DNA of 64,000 nt from Gammaproteobacteria bacterium (GCA_031291175.1 JARLJO010000016.1:85496-149495), one strand, 5' to 3'. Positions 1 through 9,474 are shown, counted from the stretch's first letter. The notes: generated from the sequence alone by a model not told the origin. A program made the numbers and translations.

Positions 1-3000
1 TCAATCCCGCTAAAACGTATTCTATACACTTGTGGATTTTTTTCGATAAGCCTTAAAGTATATGCAGTTAACTCTGGATACAATTCTAATTTATAAATAT
101 ATCTAGAATCAAAGGGGTCGTAATTTACCCCTCTTTCTAAGTAATATTTTAACAAGATATTTACATCTTCTTTTTCTTTTAAAGACCACAATATATTTTC
201 AAAATCACTGAAGTCAGAGGTAAAAAATTCATCCGGGAATGTTTGTAATATTGCCATGCATACTGATGAAGTTTCAGGCTGGCTCGCACCTATTATAAAG
301 CTGTTAACAAACGCTTTATCTAACCGTTGTAGCTCTGTAAGCTCACTTGATGACGATCGCAAATAAATATCAAGCATTTTTAGAACATTGTTGTGATTTT
401 CGACTATTGCTTTTGTATGATGCGCTATATCGGTCATAGCATCAGCATCATGATCTCCTTGACTATAATTTGTCATTGGCCTAATGTATAACAGACATTT
501 GACAATGTCTTTTGCTTCGTCTTTCAATTGAGTGGCACTAAACTCCCATGCAAAAGAAACACTATCAGCATAGATCAAATATTGAGGCAGCTCTCTTACT
601 CGGCAATTAAATAATTGACCTTCAAAGGTCAGCATATAGCATAATAACGACATACGATTAGACCAGTTTTTACCGAAAACCCTTCCTCGCAATAAAGTGG
701 CTTGAGATAGTTGGTCATATTCAATTGAAAACTGTAAGCTATGATTTTGCAGTGGCACATTGAAATCAACACGAACTTTCGGATAATGATGTTGTATGCT
801 GAGTAATTGGATTCTACCCCTTCTCTCTTCGTTATTGATGGCGTCCAGAAGCGGTCTTATTGTATCGGGTAAATCTTGACGGCTTACTTGAATATCCTTG
901 CTTAAATAGACTGTACTAGCGATGATATTTTGATGCATCAATGAAAATAAGTCTTCTAATGTCACCATATCAGATTTTTCTACAAACTGTCGCGCAAATG
1001 AGGCCGTTGAACCTAATCTAGCAGAGTCAATTGAGAGATAACCGGATGCATTTAGCTGAGCAGCAGATTTTTTGGTTAAACACTTCCGATAAGTATCCCC
1101 AATGGCTTTTAACATATTGATTTTGTCATTAAATCTTTTTTCAGGTATTCGTTCACTCAATTGATTATATAGCTTATCAGGAACCCTCCTCATGCAGTTA
1201 TCCATTAATTGAAGATAGAGATCGAGCAATTGAGAAAATCGATCAACTTGCATTAAAACCAAGCCACCACTGTATTCAGGACTGCCTTTAAGTGATTTAA
1301 TGGTTTTATCCATCATTTCTGTTAATCGTTGGATCATTTTAAGCGCAGCATTCAAGCTTAATGGTTCTTCTACTTGCCATTCTATGCTCGCAATCAAGTC
1401 GCCTATTTCTTTTTGATATTCTACAAAAAGCTGTTCAAACTTAGCTGGGCTTGCCCATTCATTTATTTTATTTTCCCAGCGTTCGATACATTGATTTTTT
1501 TCTTCTAGTTTGAGTTTTTCTAATTCACTCTTCACTTTCTTATTTTCTTCTGTTAGCTCAATCAAGATATCTTGCACATGATTTTTTGCGCTAGCAAAAT
1601 AGATAAAGCTGCCATTTAGCCAATCTGATTCGATCTGATTATGAGTATTAAATTCAATTAAACTTGCTAATGTTTGTGTTGCTTTAAAATCTTCACAAAC
1701 CCTTAAAACAAATTTAGTCCATGCCTGCGATGTAACGCTACTTAGTGCTAATTTTTCAAGCTTATTGAATTCACTAAAATACTCCAACTGTATTGAACTT
1801 AGTCTCTCAGCGCCTGCGATATCTAAAACGCGTCTCACTGCCCGGTAATCTTGATACGATTGCCGTAATGAATTTGAATAGATAGTTTTATTACCTTTGT
1901 AGATGATAAAAGAGTGGAGCTTAGCGATGAGGTTTAACTTTTCAACTGCAGGATATTTAAATTCAAAGGCCTTTTCAATTTCTTCACAAACCAGCATCAC
2001 ATGAGCAAGTATCGGTAAAGGCTGGTGAGTTTTAAGATGATATGATTGTGCTACTTTAAACACGATTTGACGAATCGTATTCAGGGCTTTTGTCACTTCA
2101 TCTCCCGCAGCTTGTGATTCTTCTAATATTCTGATGCAGGTTAGCATTTGACTAAACAAATGATTTTTTCCTAACTTGAAATGATTTCCCGATGTAATTT
2201 TTTTATGGAGCAATCGCATAATTTCTGCAGGCTCCATGTTAAAGAATCTGCTATGTCGGGTAAATAAAGGAAATGCAGTAATGGGTCTCACGGGTTGGGC
2301 GAATAAACCTTCTTTTAAAATACCCTCTGCATATAAAACTTTTTCGGCATCACTACTATTGTCGATTTGATGTGACCAATTAATCAATTGATTTCGCTGA
2401 GGGTCAAGAATCAGTACAAAATTTCTTTCATTCAACCATGTATTTACTTCCTCAATATCATCTAGTTGTAAAACAGGGATCGACTTTGCACTCATTTGAG
2501 CTACTTCGTGTGAAGCATCTGGTGGAATGTCCTTGACTATCACTGCTTTGACAAGCGAATTTGATTGTGACAAATATCTCCGTAATGCATCCCCAATTCT
2601 GTCAAACACCAAAACATGTTCTGGTCGAGTGATCACTTGCGCTGTATTGATGCTCGAACCACTAATTAATCCTGTGCGACATTTGACTTCACCACTATCC
2701 ATTTTTTTTCTGACAAAAGACATTTTTTTGGGTGGAATGGATGAAGGAATCAATATCAATTTGATCGCTGATAATGGCCGTGCCTGCACCAAATAAACCG
2801 TATTCGATAACGGATAAAAAACAAATTCAACATCCATAGGCTCATCATAATGGCGTTCAATCATACGGCCTAAATTAGCGATTTGTTTTGCAACATGAGG
2901 CGAGATCGAAGCATTGTTTTGTAATGCCTTCGAATTCTTTTTAGAGATAAGCTTTCTCTCTCTCGTATCAGGATTTTCGCTTGGCGCTAAACGCCATAAC

Positions 3001-3788
3001 TTGTGAGCAATCTCTGGATACAAGATATTTTCCCGTGTCACTGTAAAAGTATCAAACGCGCCTTTACTGTTAACAATAAGCTCGCCATGACCAGGAGCCA
3101 TTTGTATTTTTGTATTATAAGTATGGGTATACATAACCCCTGAGCGGATTAAGTCATGCGCTGGTGTCAGCTCATGTATGGATTCACCAATCATTCGCTG
3201 TAATAATACCGGCATAAAAGCTTGTCCTGTAATATCAGACGCTTGGCTTAATAAACGTTGCTTCAACGATTTCTCACTGAAATAAGAAGCAACAACGACG
3301 CCAATTGCTTTTGATACGGCTTTAGCTTCACATGGCACAGCAGACACACTATCATTACCACCAGGATTCGTTACCTCTGCTGTATCTTCATGGCCTGAGC
3401 TACGCACCATTAAGCTTATATCTTTAATGTCTTTCATTTCATCTAAATACTGTATTATTTCAGCAGATGAGAATAGATGCTGAGAAAATGCTGTCTGTAT
3501 GATTTTTTGCAATGCCTGTAAGTGAGCTATCGCAGCAAGGGTTAAATGATCTTTGTTGTCGTTTTGGGCTTCTTTGTAACTTGCCCATACTTCATGCCAA
3601 CTTGGCACGTTCGTGTCTAAAAAAGTTTGTATTTCACTATGATTAATAGGACAAATCGCAGGGATATCCACAGTAATATCTAACTGTAGCTGATGGCAGA
3701 ACTGTTTTAACTCTATTAAATTAGCAGCTTTATTTCCAAACCTTTGCGCATTGTCACTAATACGGATCAATAAAGCTTGATTAGGCAT
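1..3788 (-). CDS. PEP synthase-like protein with ATP-grasp and phosphohistidine domains, very long C-terminus (partial)
   Basis: I translated this strand from ATG 3788 and found no stop before the left edge, so at least 1,262 residues are encoded and the C-terminus is missing. AAAGGA lies just upstream of the start. The N-terminal part resembles the PPDK/PEP-synthase ATP-grasp domain: VRSSGHED at residues 128-135 and VQARP at 334-338. A swivelling phosphohistidine domain follows, with candidate catalytic His427 in DASHEVAQMSAKSIPVLQL, which aligns with the TCHAAIIARELGIPAV motif of PEP synthases. The remaining >800 residues are helical, partly coiled-coil (around residues 720-760), and do not resemble the PEP/pyruvate TIM barrel. 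Known relatives move phosphate from ATP through the histidine to an acceptor. The acceptor here is unknown. It could be a rifampin-phosphotransferase-like enzyme or an effector. Confidence 0.8.
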   Translation of the reverse strand, partial: MPNQALLIRISDNAQRFGNKAANLIELKQFCHQLQLDITVDIPAICPINHSEIQTFLDTNVPSWHEVWASYKEAQNDNKDHLTLAAIAHLQALQKIIQTAFSQHLFSSAEIIQYLDEMKDIKDISLMVRSSGHEDTAEVTNPGGNDSVSAVPCEAKAVSKAIGVVVASYFSEKSLKQRLLSQASDITGQAFMPVLLQRMIGESIHELTPAHDLIRSGVMYTHTYNTKIQMAPGHGELIVNSKGAFDTFTVTRENILYPEIAHKLWRLAPSENPDTRERKLISKKNSKALQNNASISPHVAKQIANLGRMIERHYDEPMDVEFVFYPLSNTVYLVQARPLSAIKLILIPSSIPPKKMSFVRKKMDSGEVKCRTGLISGSSINTAQVITRPEHVLVFDRIGDALRRYLSQSNSLVKAVIVKDIPPDASHEVAQMSAKSIPVLQLDDIEEVNTWLNERNFVLILDPQRNQLINWSHQIDNSSDAEKVLYAEGILKEGLFAQPVRPITAFPLFTRHSRFFNMEPAEIMRLLHKKITSGNHFKLGKNHLFSQMLTCIRILEESQAAGDEVTKALNTIRQIVFKVAQSYHLKTHQPLPILAHVMLVCEEIEKAFEFKYPAVEKLNLIAKLHSFIIYKGNKTIYSNSLRQSYQDYRAVRRVLDIAGAERLSSIQLEYFSEFNKLEKLALSSVTSQAWTKFVLRVCEDFKATQTLASLIEFNTHNQIESDWLNGSFIYFASAKNHVQDILIELTEENKKVKSELEKLKLEEKNQCIERWENKINEWASPAKFEQLFVEYQKEIGDLIASIEWQVEEPLSLNAALKMIQRLTEMMDKTIKSLKGSPEYSGGLVLMQVDRFSQLLDLYLQLMDNCMRRVPDKLYNQLSERIPEKRFNDKINMLKAIGDTYRKCLTKKSAAQLNASGYLSIDSARLGSTASFARQFVEKSDMVTLEDLFSLMHQNIIASTVYLSKDIQVSRQDLPDTIRPLLDAINNEERRGRIQLLSIQHHYPKVRVDFNVPLQNHSLQFSIEYDQLSQATLLRGRVFGKNWSNRMSLLCYMLTFEGQLFNCRVRELPQYLIYADSVSFAWEFSATQLKDEAKDIVKCLLYIRPMTNYSQGDHDADAMTDIAHHTKAIVENHNNVLKMLDIYLRSSSSELTELQRLDKAFVNSFIIGASQPETSSVCMAILQTFPDEFFTSDFSDFENILWSLKEKEDVNILLKYYLERGVNYDPFDSRYIYKLELYPELTAYTLRLIEKNPQVYRIRFSGI

Positions 3789-3877
3789 TGCTTTTTCCTT
3801 TTGTATTCTTGACGAACATCTACAGATTATAACATTTTTCCTGCATGCAAACGTGCAATCGAAACCCACTGATAAAT

Positions 3878-3921
3878 TGGCGCTGCCTGCGGAATTCGAA
3901 TCCGCGTTACCGCCGTGAGAG
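3878..3921 (-). other. 3' fragment of tRNA-Glu(CUC), attachment-site-like
   Basis: The minus strand reads CTCTCAC (anticodon loop, anticodon CUC), then GGCGG, a variable loop, a perfect T arm (GCGGA-TTCGAAT-TCCGC), and an acceptor strand ending GCGCCA. The 3' half matches tRNA-Glu layout. The 5' half is absent: no CCGCC precedes the loop and no matching acceptor strand is present. A tRNA cut exactly at the anticodon loop and kept through CCA is the classical footprint of a tyrosine-integrase crossover, so this may be an att end of an island. No integrase is in the window. Confidence 0.65.
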
Positions 3922-4030
3922 CGTGCTATTTGTTCGTAAAAACACGACCATGCACAATTCAACTGATTGTTTAAATTAGATATCGTCTTTTATAATACCT
4001 GAGACAAATGGGTGACCCCGCTCGTCCTTT

Positions 4031-4448
4031 GATGATATTGAATCAGCGGGTGTAGATAATTTTCTGAAAGCAATACAGAGCGAATTAATATCCAAAACCT
4101 ATTATCAGCTCAGAAATCGAAAACACGAAATACCAAAAACTGGTGGAAAATCCAGAATTTTAAGTATTCCTTGTATTAGAGACTGCGTGGTTTAAGGTGC
4201 GGTCAAATTAATGCTGGAAGCAATATTCGATGCAGATTTTCAATCTGGTTCTTACGGTTATCGCCCTAAGAAAACTGCGGCAGCAGCAATAGAGAAAGTA
4301 ACGGCAGCAGCAACTAAGAATATGACACGAATGAAAGCCCGCCGCTGGGAGAGATGGAGTAAGCAATGGTTATAGTCAAACCTTAGGTCTTTATTCAGAC
4401 TATAAAGTGCGATACTACCAAGAGCTGAAAGTGTCATCAGCTCGATAG
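4031..4448 (+). pseudogene. Group II intron reverse transcriptase/maturase remnant
   Basis: Translation gives DNFLKAIQSELISKTYY, then EIPKTGGKSRILSIPCIRD, an in-frame stop, and LMLEAIFDADFQSGSYGYRP. These match the N-terminal palm region of LtrA-type reverse transcriptases. After a jump comes ARRWERWSKQWL and, in another frame, TLGLYSDYKVRYYQELK, which matches the C-terminal tail of the same proteins. The catalytic YxDD core is deleted, and there is at least one nonsense codon and one frameshift. The element is dead. It sits beside the tRNA-Glu fragment, in a boundary-type region. Confidence 0.75.
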
Positions 4449-4481
4449 GTCAAATAAGCTTTGGTATGAAGTTATCAGGAA

Positions 4482-4507
4482 AGCGTAGTGCGGGAAAATC
4501 GTACGCT
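4482..4507 (+). ncRNA. Possible group II intron domain V remnant
   Basis: AGCGTA and TACGCT can pair around a GGGAAAA-containing loop just after the maturase remnant. This is where intron domains V and VI should be. The hairpin is shorter than a normal domain V and I cannot confirm the catalytic triad. Confidence 0.25.
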
Positions 4508-4566
4508 GGAAACAGGATTAATTAATTTAATTACTGCGCCATTGTTCGACCCTACCTGAGAAGGGG

Positions 4567-4588
4567 CTCGCTGGGGTAACCCAGCGAG
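4567..4588. terminator. Perfect 9-bp GC-rich hairpin
   Basis: CTCGCTGGG, a GTAA loop and CCCAGCGAG form a perfect stem. It lacks a clean T-tract, so it may be a repeat hairpin left by the intron rather than a working terminator. The rest of 4589-4796 shows nothing recognisable. Confidence 0.35.
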
Positions 4589-4796
4589 TCTACTTACCCC
4601 CCTGCTCCACAGTATATAGTTTTAAAAAATCCTCATAGGGAAAACTAACAAGTTGATAGCTAACATCATTTTTATCTTTCAATGTTATTTTAAGCATATA
4701 TAACCTTCGATAAATTGTTTAGTATTAAGCTAATACAAGAAAAGCCGAACCCGGGTGCGTGCACACACGATATCACCCGTTTCGTTTTGTCATTAA

Positions 4797-7127
4797 TCAT
4801 TGCCGTCCTGCAGCATTCAATATAGATGCTGGAACCTGACTACTACTCGATACCTGTATATTATTATTTAAAGATAATCGAACCGGATAATCGGGATTGA
4901 AAATAATGCATGGATTATAAAATATGATAATGTCCCCTAAATAATTATTTGTAAAATTAAGATCGCCATAAGGAATGCATCCACCCATGTCAGTGCCATA
5001 ATTGAGACTATTTAACAGACAAAGCTCGGGGCTGGGTGGCACAGCAGGAAATGAATCTGACTTATTGCACGGACCATAATCAAAAAAGCCACTGGGATTA
5101 TTAAGCGATACATTATCATTGAGTGTAATAAAACGACTACCTCCATCCGTATAAAACGTATTGCCACCGGCTGCTACTCGCTTATTTTGCGCAACGTTAT
5201 AGGAAATCACCTGACCATCAGTAATGGACGTTCCTTGATAACCGGTGCTATAAATAGCGCCACCATCCCATAGTTGTTCTAAAAAATTCTGAATGTTGTT
5301 ATGACGAATCTGATTTCTGTGTGCTGCTGATGGCGTAGAATAAACACCCCACATGTATTGCGTGGCATGAGGCAACCCTGGGAATCCATCAGGATCCAGC
5401 AAACCCCAACCCCAGCCAATGGCAATCCCAGCCCATGGGACATTTTGAATATCATTATGTTCAACAACAGTGTGTGTGGTCACGCCCACATAGATGCCTG
5501 GCGCATCATAAAATTCTTGCCCAATGTATTGCACCAGATTGTTAGAAATCAAATTGTCTGTTGTCAATTGCGAACCGACTGGATGATGGTCTTGCGGGGA
5601 AACGCCTCCTATTTGAATGCCCGCGCCAGAAATATCATTAAAAATATTATTGACGATTTGATTGAATTCGCTGCCTGTGTCAAAGTCCAGTCCAATCGCC
5701 CCCAAATGTTGGAAAGTGTTATTCGCAAAAGTAATGTGTTGCGCATAGATAAAGCTGACATTACCTGGCGTGCGCGTAACATTCTGATCATGCCCAATGA
5801 TATTTAACGTTGCGCTATGATTTGTTCCTAATAAATGAAAACCGCTTTGATCGCAAACATAACCACTTGAACTGCTGGGCGAACTATTAGTGGTGCTATT
5901 GATATCAAGCCATGTCGCATACTGAAAACTCAAACCTTCAAAGCTAAGATATTGAATCGGTGTGGTTTGATCTCCAGAGCCTTGTATTAATGTTTGAAGT
6001 ACAGGTAACTCAACATCTGCGGTAGTGAGATCTTCTCCCGAGCGAGGAATATAATAAATGATTTTTGCAGTTGAATTCGAGGTTGAGCCCAAATACCAAT
6101 ACCCTGGTGTATTCAGAAATTCATAAGCATTTTCAAGCCAGCTGAGCAGATAAAAATTCCATGGTAATGGATAAGTATTCGCGTTTGTCCAGCAGGGTGT
6201 TTGCATGACCACATCATTGTTGTTTACCCCCGCAACAGAGCAGCGCATCATTTTCCATTGCGTAGCTGTCACGAATTCAACGTCAGTAGGATGCGCCCAA
6301 GTAGGCGGATACTGAGGGTCACTGCCACTAGTATAACTATAAGTGTAGCCAGTTGATGTTGGGGTATAGTAGTTCGGAAAAGCTTGCGTGCGCGCTCTTG
6401 TGGCGCGCACACCATTCACATAAAGCTGTCTTGGCATGGTGAATGTGCTAACCGTCGTTTGTGCCTGCCAAATGTTAAGAACAGGATCATGCAAGGTCCA
6501 ACCGGTAATCTGTTTTCCACCCGAAATGACGGGGGATTCTCCCGGTGCAGCACGATAGATAACACTGCCTGAGCGTGAGCCTGAGTCGCTCTGATTGAGC
6601 GTGAGCGTATTGTTTAGTCTATAGAGCCCACCTCGAATGTTAACAATGATAGTATATTTTCCACGTAATGGATTGTTACGTACTGTATTTTGTGCCTGCT
6701 GTATTGTGAGGAAGGGATGGTTGTAATCACCACTGGCGGCGTCGTTTCCATTGGTTGCAACCCAGTAATTAAGCATTGAGTTAGGATTGATAGTCAGACT
6801 GCTTGGTGTGGTATCACTTGCTGAAAATAAACAGTATCCATTAGGAATTGGCGTGCACCCCGCTGGTGTATAGCCTGGTGTATTAACCTTAATGCCTATT
6901 GCTGGGTAGGTATGATTGGGTATAGTGGTTTTGATACTCAACGTTGAAGCAGATACCGTATAGGTTTGACAAGATAACGATCCATTTCCATTGAGACAAA
7001 GTGTAATGTTCAGCTTCGCAGGAAGCCCATTTGCTGTGACATTAAAAAGTAATCCACTTTTCGCAAAGGAAGCTTGTATGATAAAAGGCGTTACGATAGT
7101 GATAATAAAAGTTAAAATCCGTTTCAT
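4797..7127 (-). CDS. Secreted right-handed parallel beta-helix protein
   Basis: 776 residues. The N-terminus is a signal peptide (basic MKR, a hydrophobic stretch, cleavage near ASFA). Residues ~25-110 form a small Cys-containing module (LCLNGNG, TIPNHTYP, NTPGYTP) that recurs at the N-terminus of the protein at 53134-54885. From ~120 the start VATNGNDAASGDYNHPFLTI and the phrase NIRGGLYRL are typical of secreted beta-helix carbohydrate-active proteins. The rest has the Asn-rich turns of pectate-lyase-like coils (NNTFQHLGAIGLDF, SNNLVQYIGQEF). AGGA lies 7 nt before the ATG. It probably acts outside the cell on a polysaccharide, but I cannot assign catalytic residues or a substrate. No operon partner is apparent. 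Confidence 0.8.
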   Translation of the reverse strand: MKRILTFIITIVTPFIIQASFAKSGLLFNVTANGLPAKLNITLCLNGNGSLSCQTYTVSASTLSIKTTIPNHTYPAIGIKVNTPGYTPAGCTPIPNGYCLFSASDTTPSSLTINPNSMLNYWVATNGNDAASGDYNHPFLTIQQAQNTVRNNPLRGKYTIIVNIRGGLYRLNNTLTLNQSDSGSRSGSVIYRAAPGESPVISGGKQITGWTLHDPVLNIWQAQTTVSTFTMPRQLYVNGVRATRARTQAFPNYYTPTSTGYTYSYTSGSDPQYPPTWAHPTDVEFVTATQWKMMRCSVAGVNNNDVVMQTPCWTNANTYPLPWNFYLLSWLENAYEFLNTPGYWYLGSTSNSTAKIIYYIPRSGEDLTTADVELPVLQTLIQGSGDQTTPIQYLSFEGLSFQYATWLDINSTTNSSPSSSSGYVCDQSGFHLLGTNHSATLNIIGHDQNVTRTPGNVSFIYAQHITFANNTFQHLGAIGLDFDTGSEFNQIVNNIFNDISGAGIQIGGVSPQDHHPVGSQLTTDNLISNNLVQYIGQEFYDAPGIYVGVTTHTVVEHNDIQNVPWAGIAIGWGWGLLDPDGFPGLPHATQYMWGVYSTPSAAHRNQIRHNNIQNFLEQLWDGGAIYSTGYQGTSITDGQVISYNVAQNKRVAAGGNTFYTDGGSRFITLNDNVSLNNPSGFFDYGPCNKSDSFPAVPPSPELCLLNSLNYGTDMGGCIPYGDLNFTNNYLGDIIIFYNPCIIFNPDYPVRLSLNNNIQVSSSSQVPASILNAAGRQ

Positions 7128-7246
7128 TGAAAATTCCTATTAATGCAATATTTGATTTGGCCATTTAGACAGCGTTCTCAACATCTATATTATTATGTTA
7201 ATCAAAGCAAGTGAGCTTAGCATATGCAATAATTAGAGAATCGGAA

Positions 7247-7326
7247 AATCGGTGTCAAGTACCATCATGGATCATGTTCTTCAATTTTTTTGCATACCTG
7301 GTAAAGGATGGTGTCTGACACCATTA
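7247..7326. repeat. Dispersed palindromic element (GGTGTC family)
   Basis: The segment opens with AATCGGTGTCAAGTACCATC and closes with GATGGTGTCTGACACCAT. Its interior is nearly identical to 39371-39400. On the minus strand it keeps the tail of an unidentified ORF (KKIEEHDP-stop), matching KKVEEHDL-stop in the other copy. Most of the gene-free stretch 7128-7443 is otherwise featureless. Confidence 0.6.
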
Positions 7327-7443
7327 TGTTTTTTCATTATGCTTTTTAGTTGAAAACTTAAATTGATTTGGCATTCCATTTGTGGAGCGCAGATAGAATT
7401 GGGCTACTATTTAACTTGTATTATGCATCATAAAAGTAAAGAA

Positions 7444-7713
7444 TTAAATTATGAAGAAAGGGAGTTGACTAGGAAATCTGGGGGTATCGGGGCAGGCTTG
7501 ACAAGCAGATTGGGTAAACTCTTGATCGAATTGTGAGGATTTTTGAATATCCGATTCTCTTATTTCTGCTAATTTACGTTTTAAAACGCGGATTTGTTTA
7601 ATCAATTCTTCTTTTTTGTTTCGAAGATTCTCCTTTGCTTTTTGACTTTGCATATTAAAAGATACTTCCATAGCAATAAAATCTGCATCTAATTGATCGC
7701 TCGCTTGAAGCAA
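7444..7713 (-). CDS. Small coiled-coil protein, function unknown
   Basis: 89 residues from a TTG start. No in-frame ATG is near, so the start is weak. Residues ~20-55 (KAKENLRNKKEELIKQIRVL and onwards) form a charged heptad-like coiled coil. The C-terminus carries two Cys in SACQACPD and a hydrophobic end. It is divergent from fnr, about 160 bp away. I recognise no family. It could be a real small protein or the remnant of a larger coiled-coil gene. Confidence 0.4.
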   Translation of the reverse strand: MLQASDQLDADFIAMEVSFNMQSQKAKENLRNKKEELIKQIRVLKRKLAEIRESDIQKSSQFDQEFTQSACQACPDTPRFPSQLPFFII

Positions 7714-7874
7714 CCGTTTGAAATATGATAAAAATCCTAATGATCAATGCGACAAATATAATACTACCCCCTAAAACCCGTTATAACTAATCAAATTATT
7801 TGCAATTTCATTTGTTTTCATGTAATTTTAAGCCACGGCTAACATGTAAAGTTGAAAAGTCATATTGGTTTTTT

Positions 7875-8591
7875 ATGCTAAATCCATCACAAAGTCGTCA
7901 GTCTTGTATCTGTTGCACCTTTTACCCTTTTTGCAAAACAGATGCAAAAAATTTGCACGCTGCTGATCAAGTCAATCTTACTGTAAAGCGGCTACGCCGT
8001 CTGAAACGCAATGAGATTTTATGTCTTCCTAAAAAACCATTTCAAAATCTTTATGCCATTCAATCCGGGGCGTTGAAAGCCTATCAAGTCGAAGCCGACG
8101 GCAAAGAACGGATTCGAGGATTTTATTTCGCTGGCGAAGTTTTTGGTTATGAGGCGATTTATACCGGCAATTATCTTTTTACGACAGTTGCTCTATCTGA
8201 AACGGTCATTTGTGAAAATCCCTATGACAATTTTCTTGCTTTGATAAGCTCCCAACCTACGCTGCAAAAACACATTCTATATTTGCTTAGCCAGCAACTG
8301 AATATTGGGTCTTACTTAGCTGCGACCACTGCGGAACAACAAATCGCTGGATTTTTGCTTGATTTATCTGCGCGATTATATGCATCAGGAACACCACTCG
8401 AATTTTCTCCGCCTATGTCTCGCCAAGACATGGGGAATTATTTAAGACTCACTCCTGAGACTATTAGCCGGATTTTCTCTCTTCTTCAAAAAAATAAAAT
8501 CATTGCAGCAGTAAATAAAACAATCCGTATGCTACAGCCGGAAAAATTACAACAAATAGCGGATGGTTTATTGTCAATTCAAGTTGCTTGA
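7875..8591 (+). CDS. fnr: FNR-type oxygen-sensing transcription regulator
   Basis: 238 residues from ATG 7875. A longer TTG-started ORF exists, but this start matches family length. The N-terminal cluster CICCTFYPFC places C11, C14 and C20 in the CX2CX5C spacing of FNR, and C113 in TVICENP matches the fourth Fe-S ligand of E. coli FNR. Residues ~40-140 are the cyclic-nucleotide-like beta-roll and ~180-205 the helix-turn-helix. The recognition helix ETISR (E195, S198, R199) matches the FNR residues that read TTGAT-N4-ATCAA. In the family a [4Fe-4S] cluster keeps the dimer active without oxygen. A perfect site of this type lies 105 bp downstream, in the promoter of the PAS gene. Confidence 0.92.
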   Translation: MLNPSQSRQSCICCTFYPFCKTDAKNLHAADQVNLTVKRLRRLKRNEILCLPKKPFQNLYAIQSGALKAYQVEADGKERIRGFYFAGEVFGYEAIYTGNYLFTTVALSETVICENPYDNFLALISSQPTLQKHILYLLSQQLNIGSYLAATTAEQQIAGFLLDLSARLYASGTPLEFSPPMSRQDMGNYLRLTPETISRIFSLLQKNKIIAAVNKTIRMLQPEKLQQIADGLLSIQVA

Positions 8592-8696
8592 GGCAGGCCA
8601 GTCCCTTACAAAAAACTAACACCTTGATATATAACGCTGTATTTTTATATATGTCAGTATACGCACGTCTTATCTTCCGGTTTGTATACGTACATC

Positions 8697-8710
8697 TTGA
8701 TCTAGATCAA
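8697..8710. promoter_or_regulatory. Perfect FNR box in a class II promoter
   Basis: TTGATCTAGATCAA is an exact TTGAT-N4-ATCAA site. Its centre is ~41 bp before a position that would put TATCTT (8732-8737) in the -10 register. This is the class II activator geometry, placing transcription start near 8745, 30 bp before the PAS gene. Confidence 0.8.
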
Positions 8711-8776
8711 TTACAAAATTCAAATTGCTGTTATCTTTGATCTTAACGTATAACGCAATTTCATAGAGAACAATAT

Positions 8777-9406
8777 ATGAGTCATGCCAGGGTTCATCCT
8801 TCACCAGAAAGTCTTATAGAACCAAAGCTAGGCTCGGACACACCAAAGAAAAAAAGCAAATGGAGATCTTTTTTTTCCTGTTGTAGCCAAGAAGAACCAG
8901 CAAACCCGATTCCTCAATTTACAAAATTATCACACTTGACCGATGAAAACGGCGTTGATCAAGCAGCTTATATAGTAGCTAAGCCTATAAAATCATGGAC
9001 AAATAATTATAGTGTGAAAATCTGTTTTGTCAGCCAACCAGCGAAAGAAAGGTTTGGACTCGAGGCACTAGTAGGGTTAGATGTTGCTGACACTATACCG
9101 GATAAAAAATTTCGAAAAACACATTCTAAAATGGTAGGAAATTTTTTTAAGACCCTGCACGAGACGGGAAAAAATCCATCTTCTTTTATAGGTAAAAATG
9201 CAGTGCGGCATTTTGGTATAGCCTTGCCGAATGGTAAGACTGTCAATACCAATTTTACACTCAATTATACCCCCGGACGTGACAATAAAGGAAAACCTGT
9301 TTTTTTCATGGTGGCACAGTTTGGTCATGCTGAACCAGGAGCAAATTCGAACCAATTCGTGAATGATGCAGCTCTCGATAAACAAGAAGAAAAATATAAC
9401 ATGTAG
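8777..9406 (+). CDS. PAS-like domain protein, predicted FNR-activated; candidate effector
   Basis: 209 residues. The N-terminal ~45 residues are basic (KKKSKWR) and followed by FFSCCSQ, a paired-cysteine site that resembles eukaryotic palmitoylation signals. Residues ~75-190 resemble a PAS domain: a LVGLDVADTIPD element, a KMVGNFFKTL helix, then ALPNGKTVNTNFTLNYTP and PVFFMVAQFGH strands. There is no kinase, cyclase or DNA-binding domain. The C-terminus is charged (DKQEEKYNM), like an acidic 'E-block' secretion signal. GAGAA precedes the ATG. An FNR box 67 bp upstream predicts induction at low oxygen. The ligand, and whether it is secreted or internal, are unknown. Confidence 0.7.
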   Translation: MSHARVHPSPESLIEPKLGSDTPKKKSKWRSFFSCCSQEEPANPIPQFTKLSHLTDENGVDQAAYIVAKPIKSWTNNYSVKICFVSQPAKERFGLEALVGLDVADTIPDKKFRKTHSKMVGNFFKTLHETGKNPSSFIGKNAVRHFGIALPNGKTVNTNFTLNYTPGRDNKGKPVFFMVAQFGHAEPGANSNQFVNDAALDKQEEKYNM

Positions 9407-9474
9407 ATGAGAAAATTTGCGGCAAGATTAAGCCTTCTCTCGGGTGAGAGAAAGGGTGAAAAATTAAAACAATA

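Noticed and set aside
2527..2796. 89-codon plus-strand ORF
   Set aside because: It lies entirely within the open minus-strand dikinase-like gene, whose motifs are in the other frame.
3878..3921. Functional tRNA-Glu gene
   Set aside because: The 5' half, including the D arm and the 5' acceptor strand, is absent.
5358..5807. 149-codon plus-strand ORF inside the beta-helix gene
   Set aside because: No family features or ribosome-binding site; the minus strand encodes a clear secreted protein.
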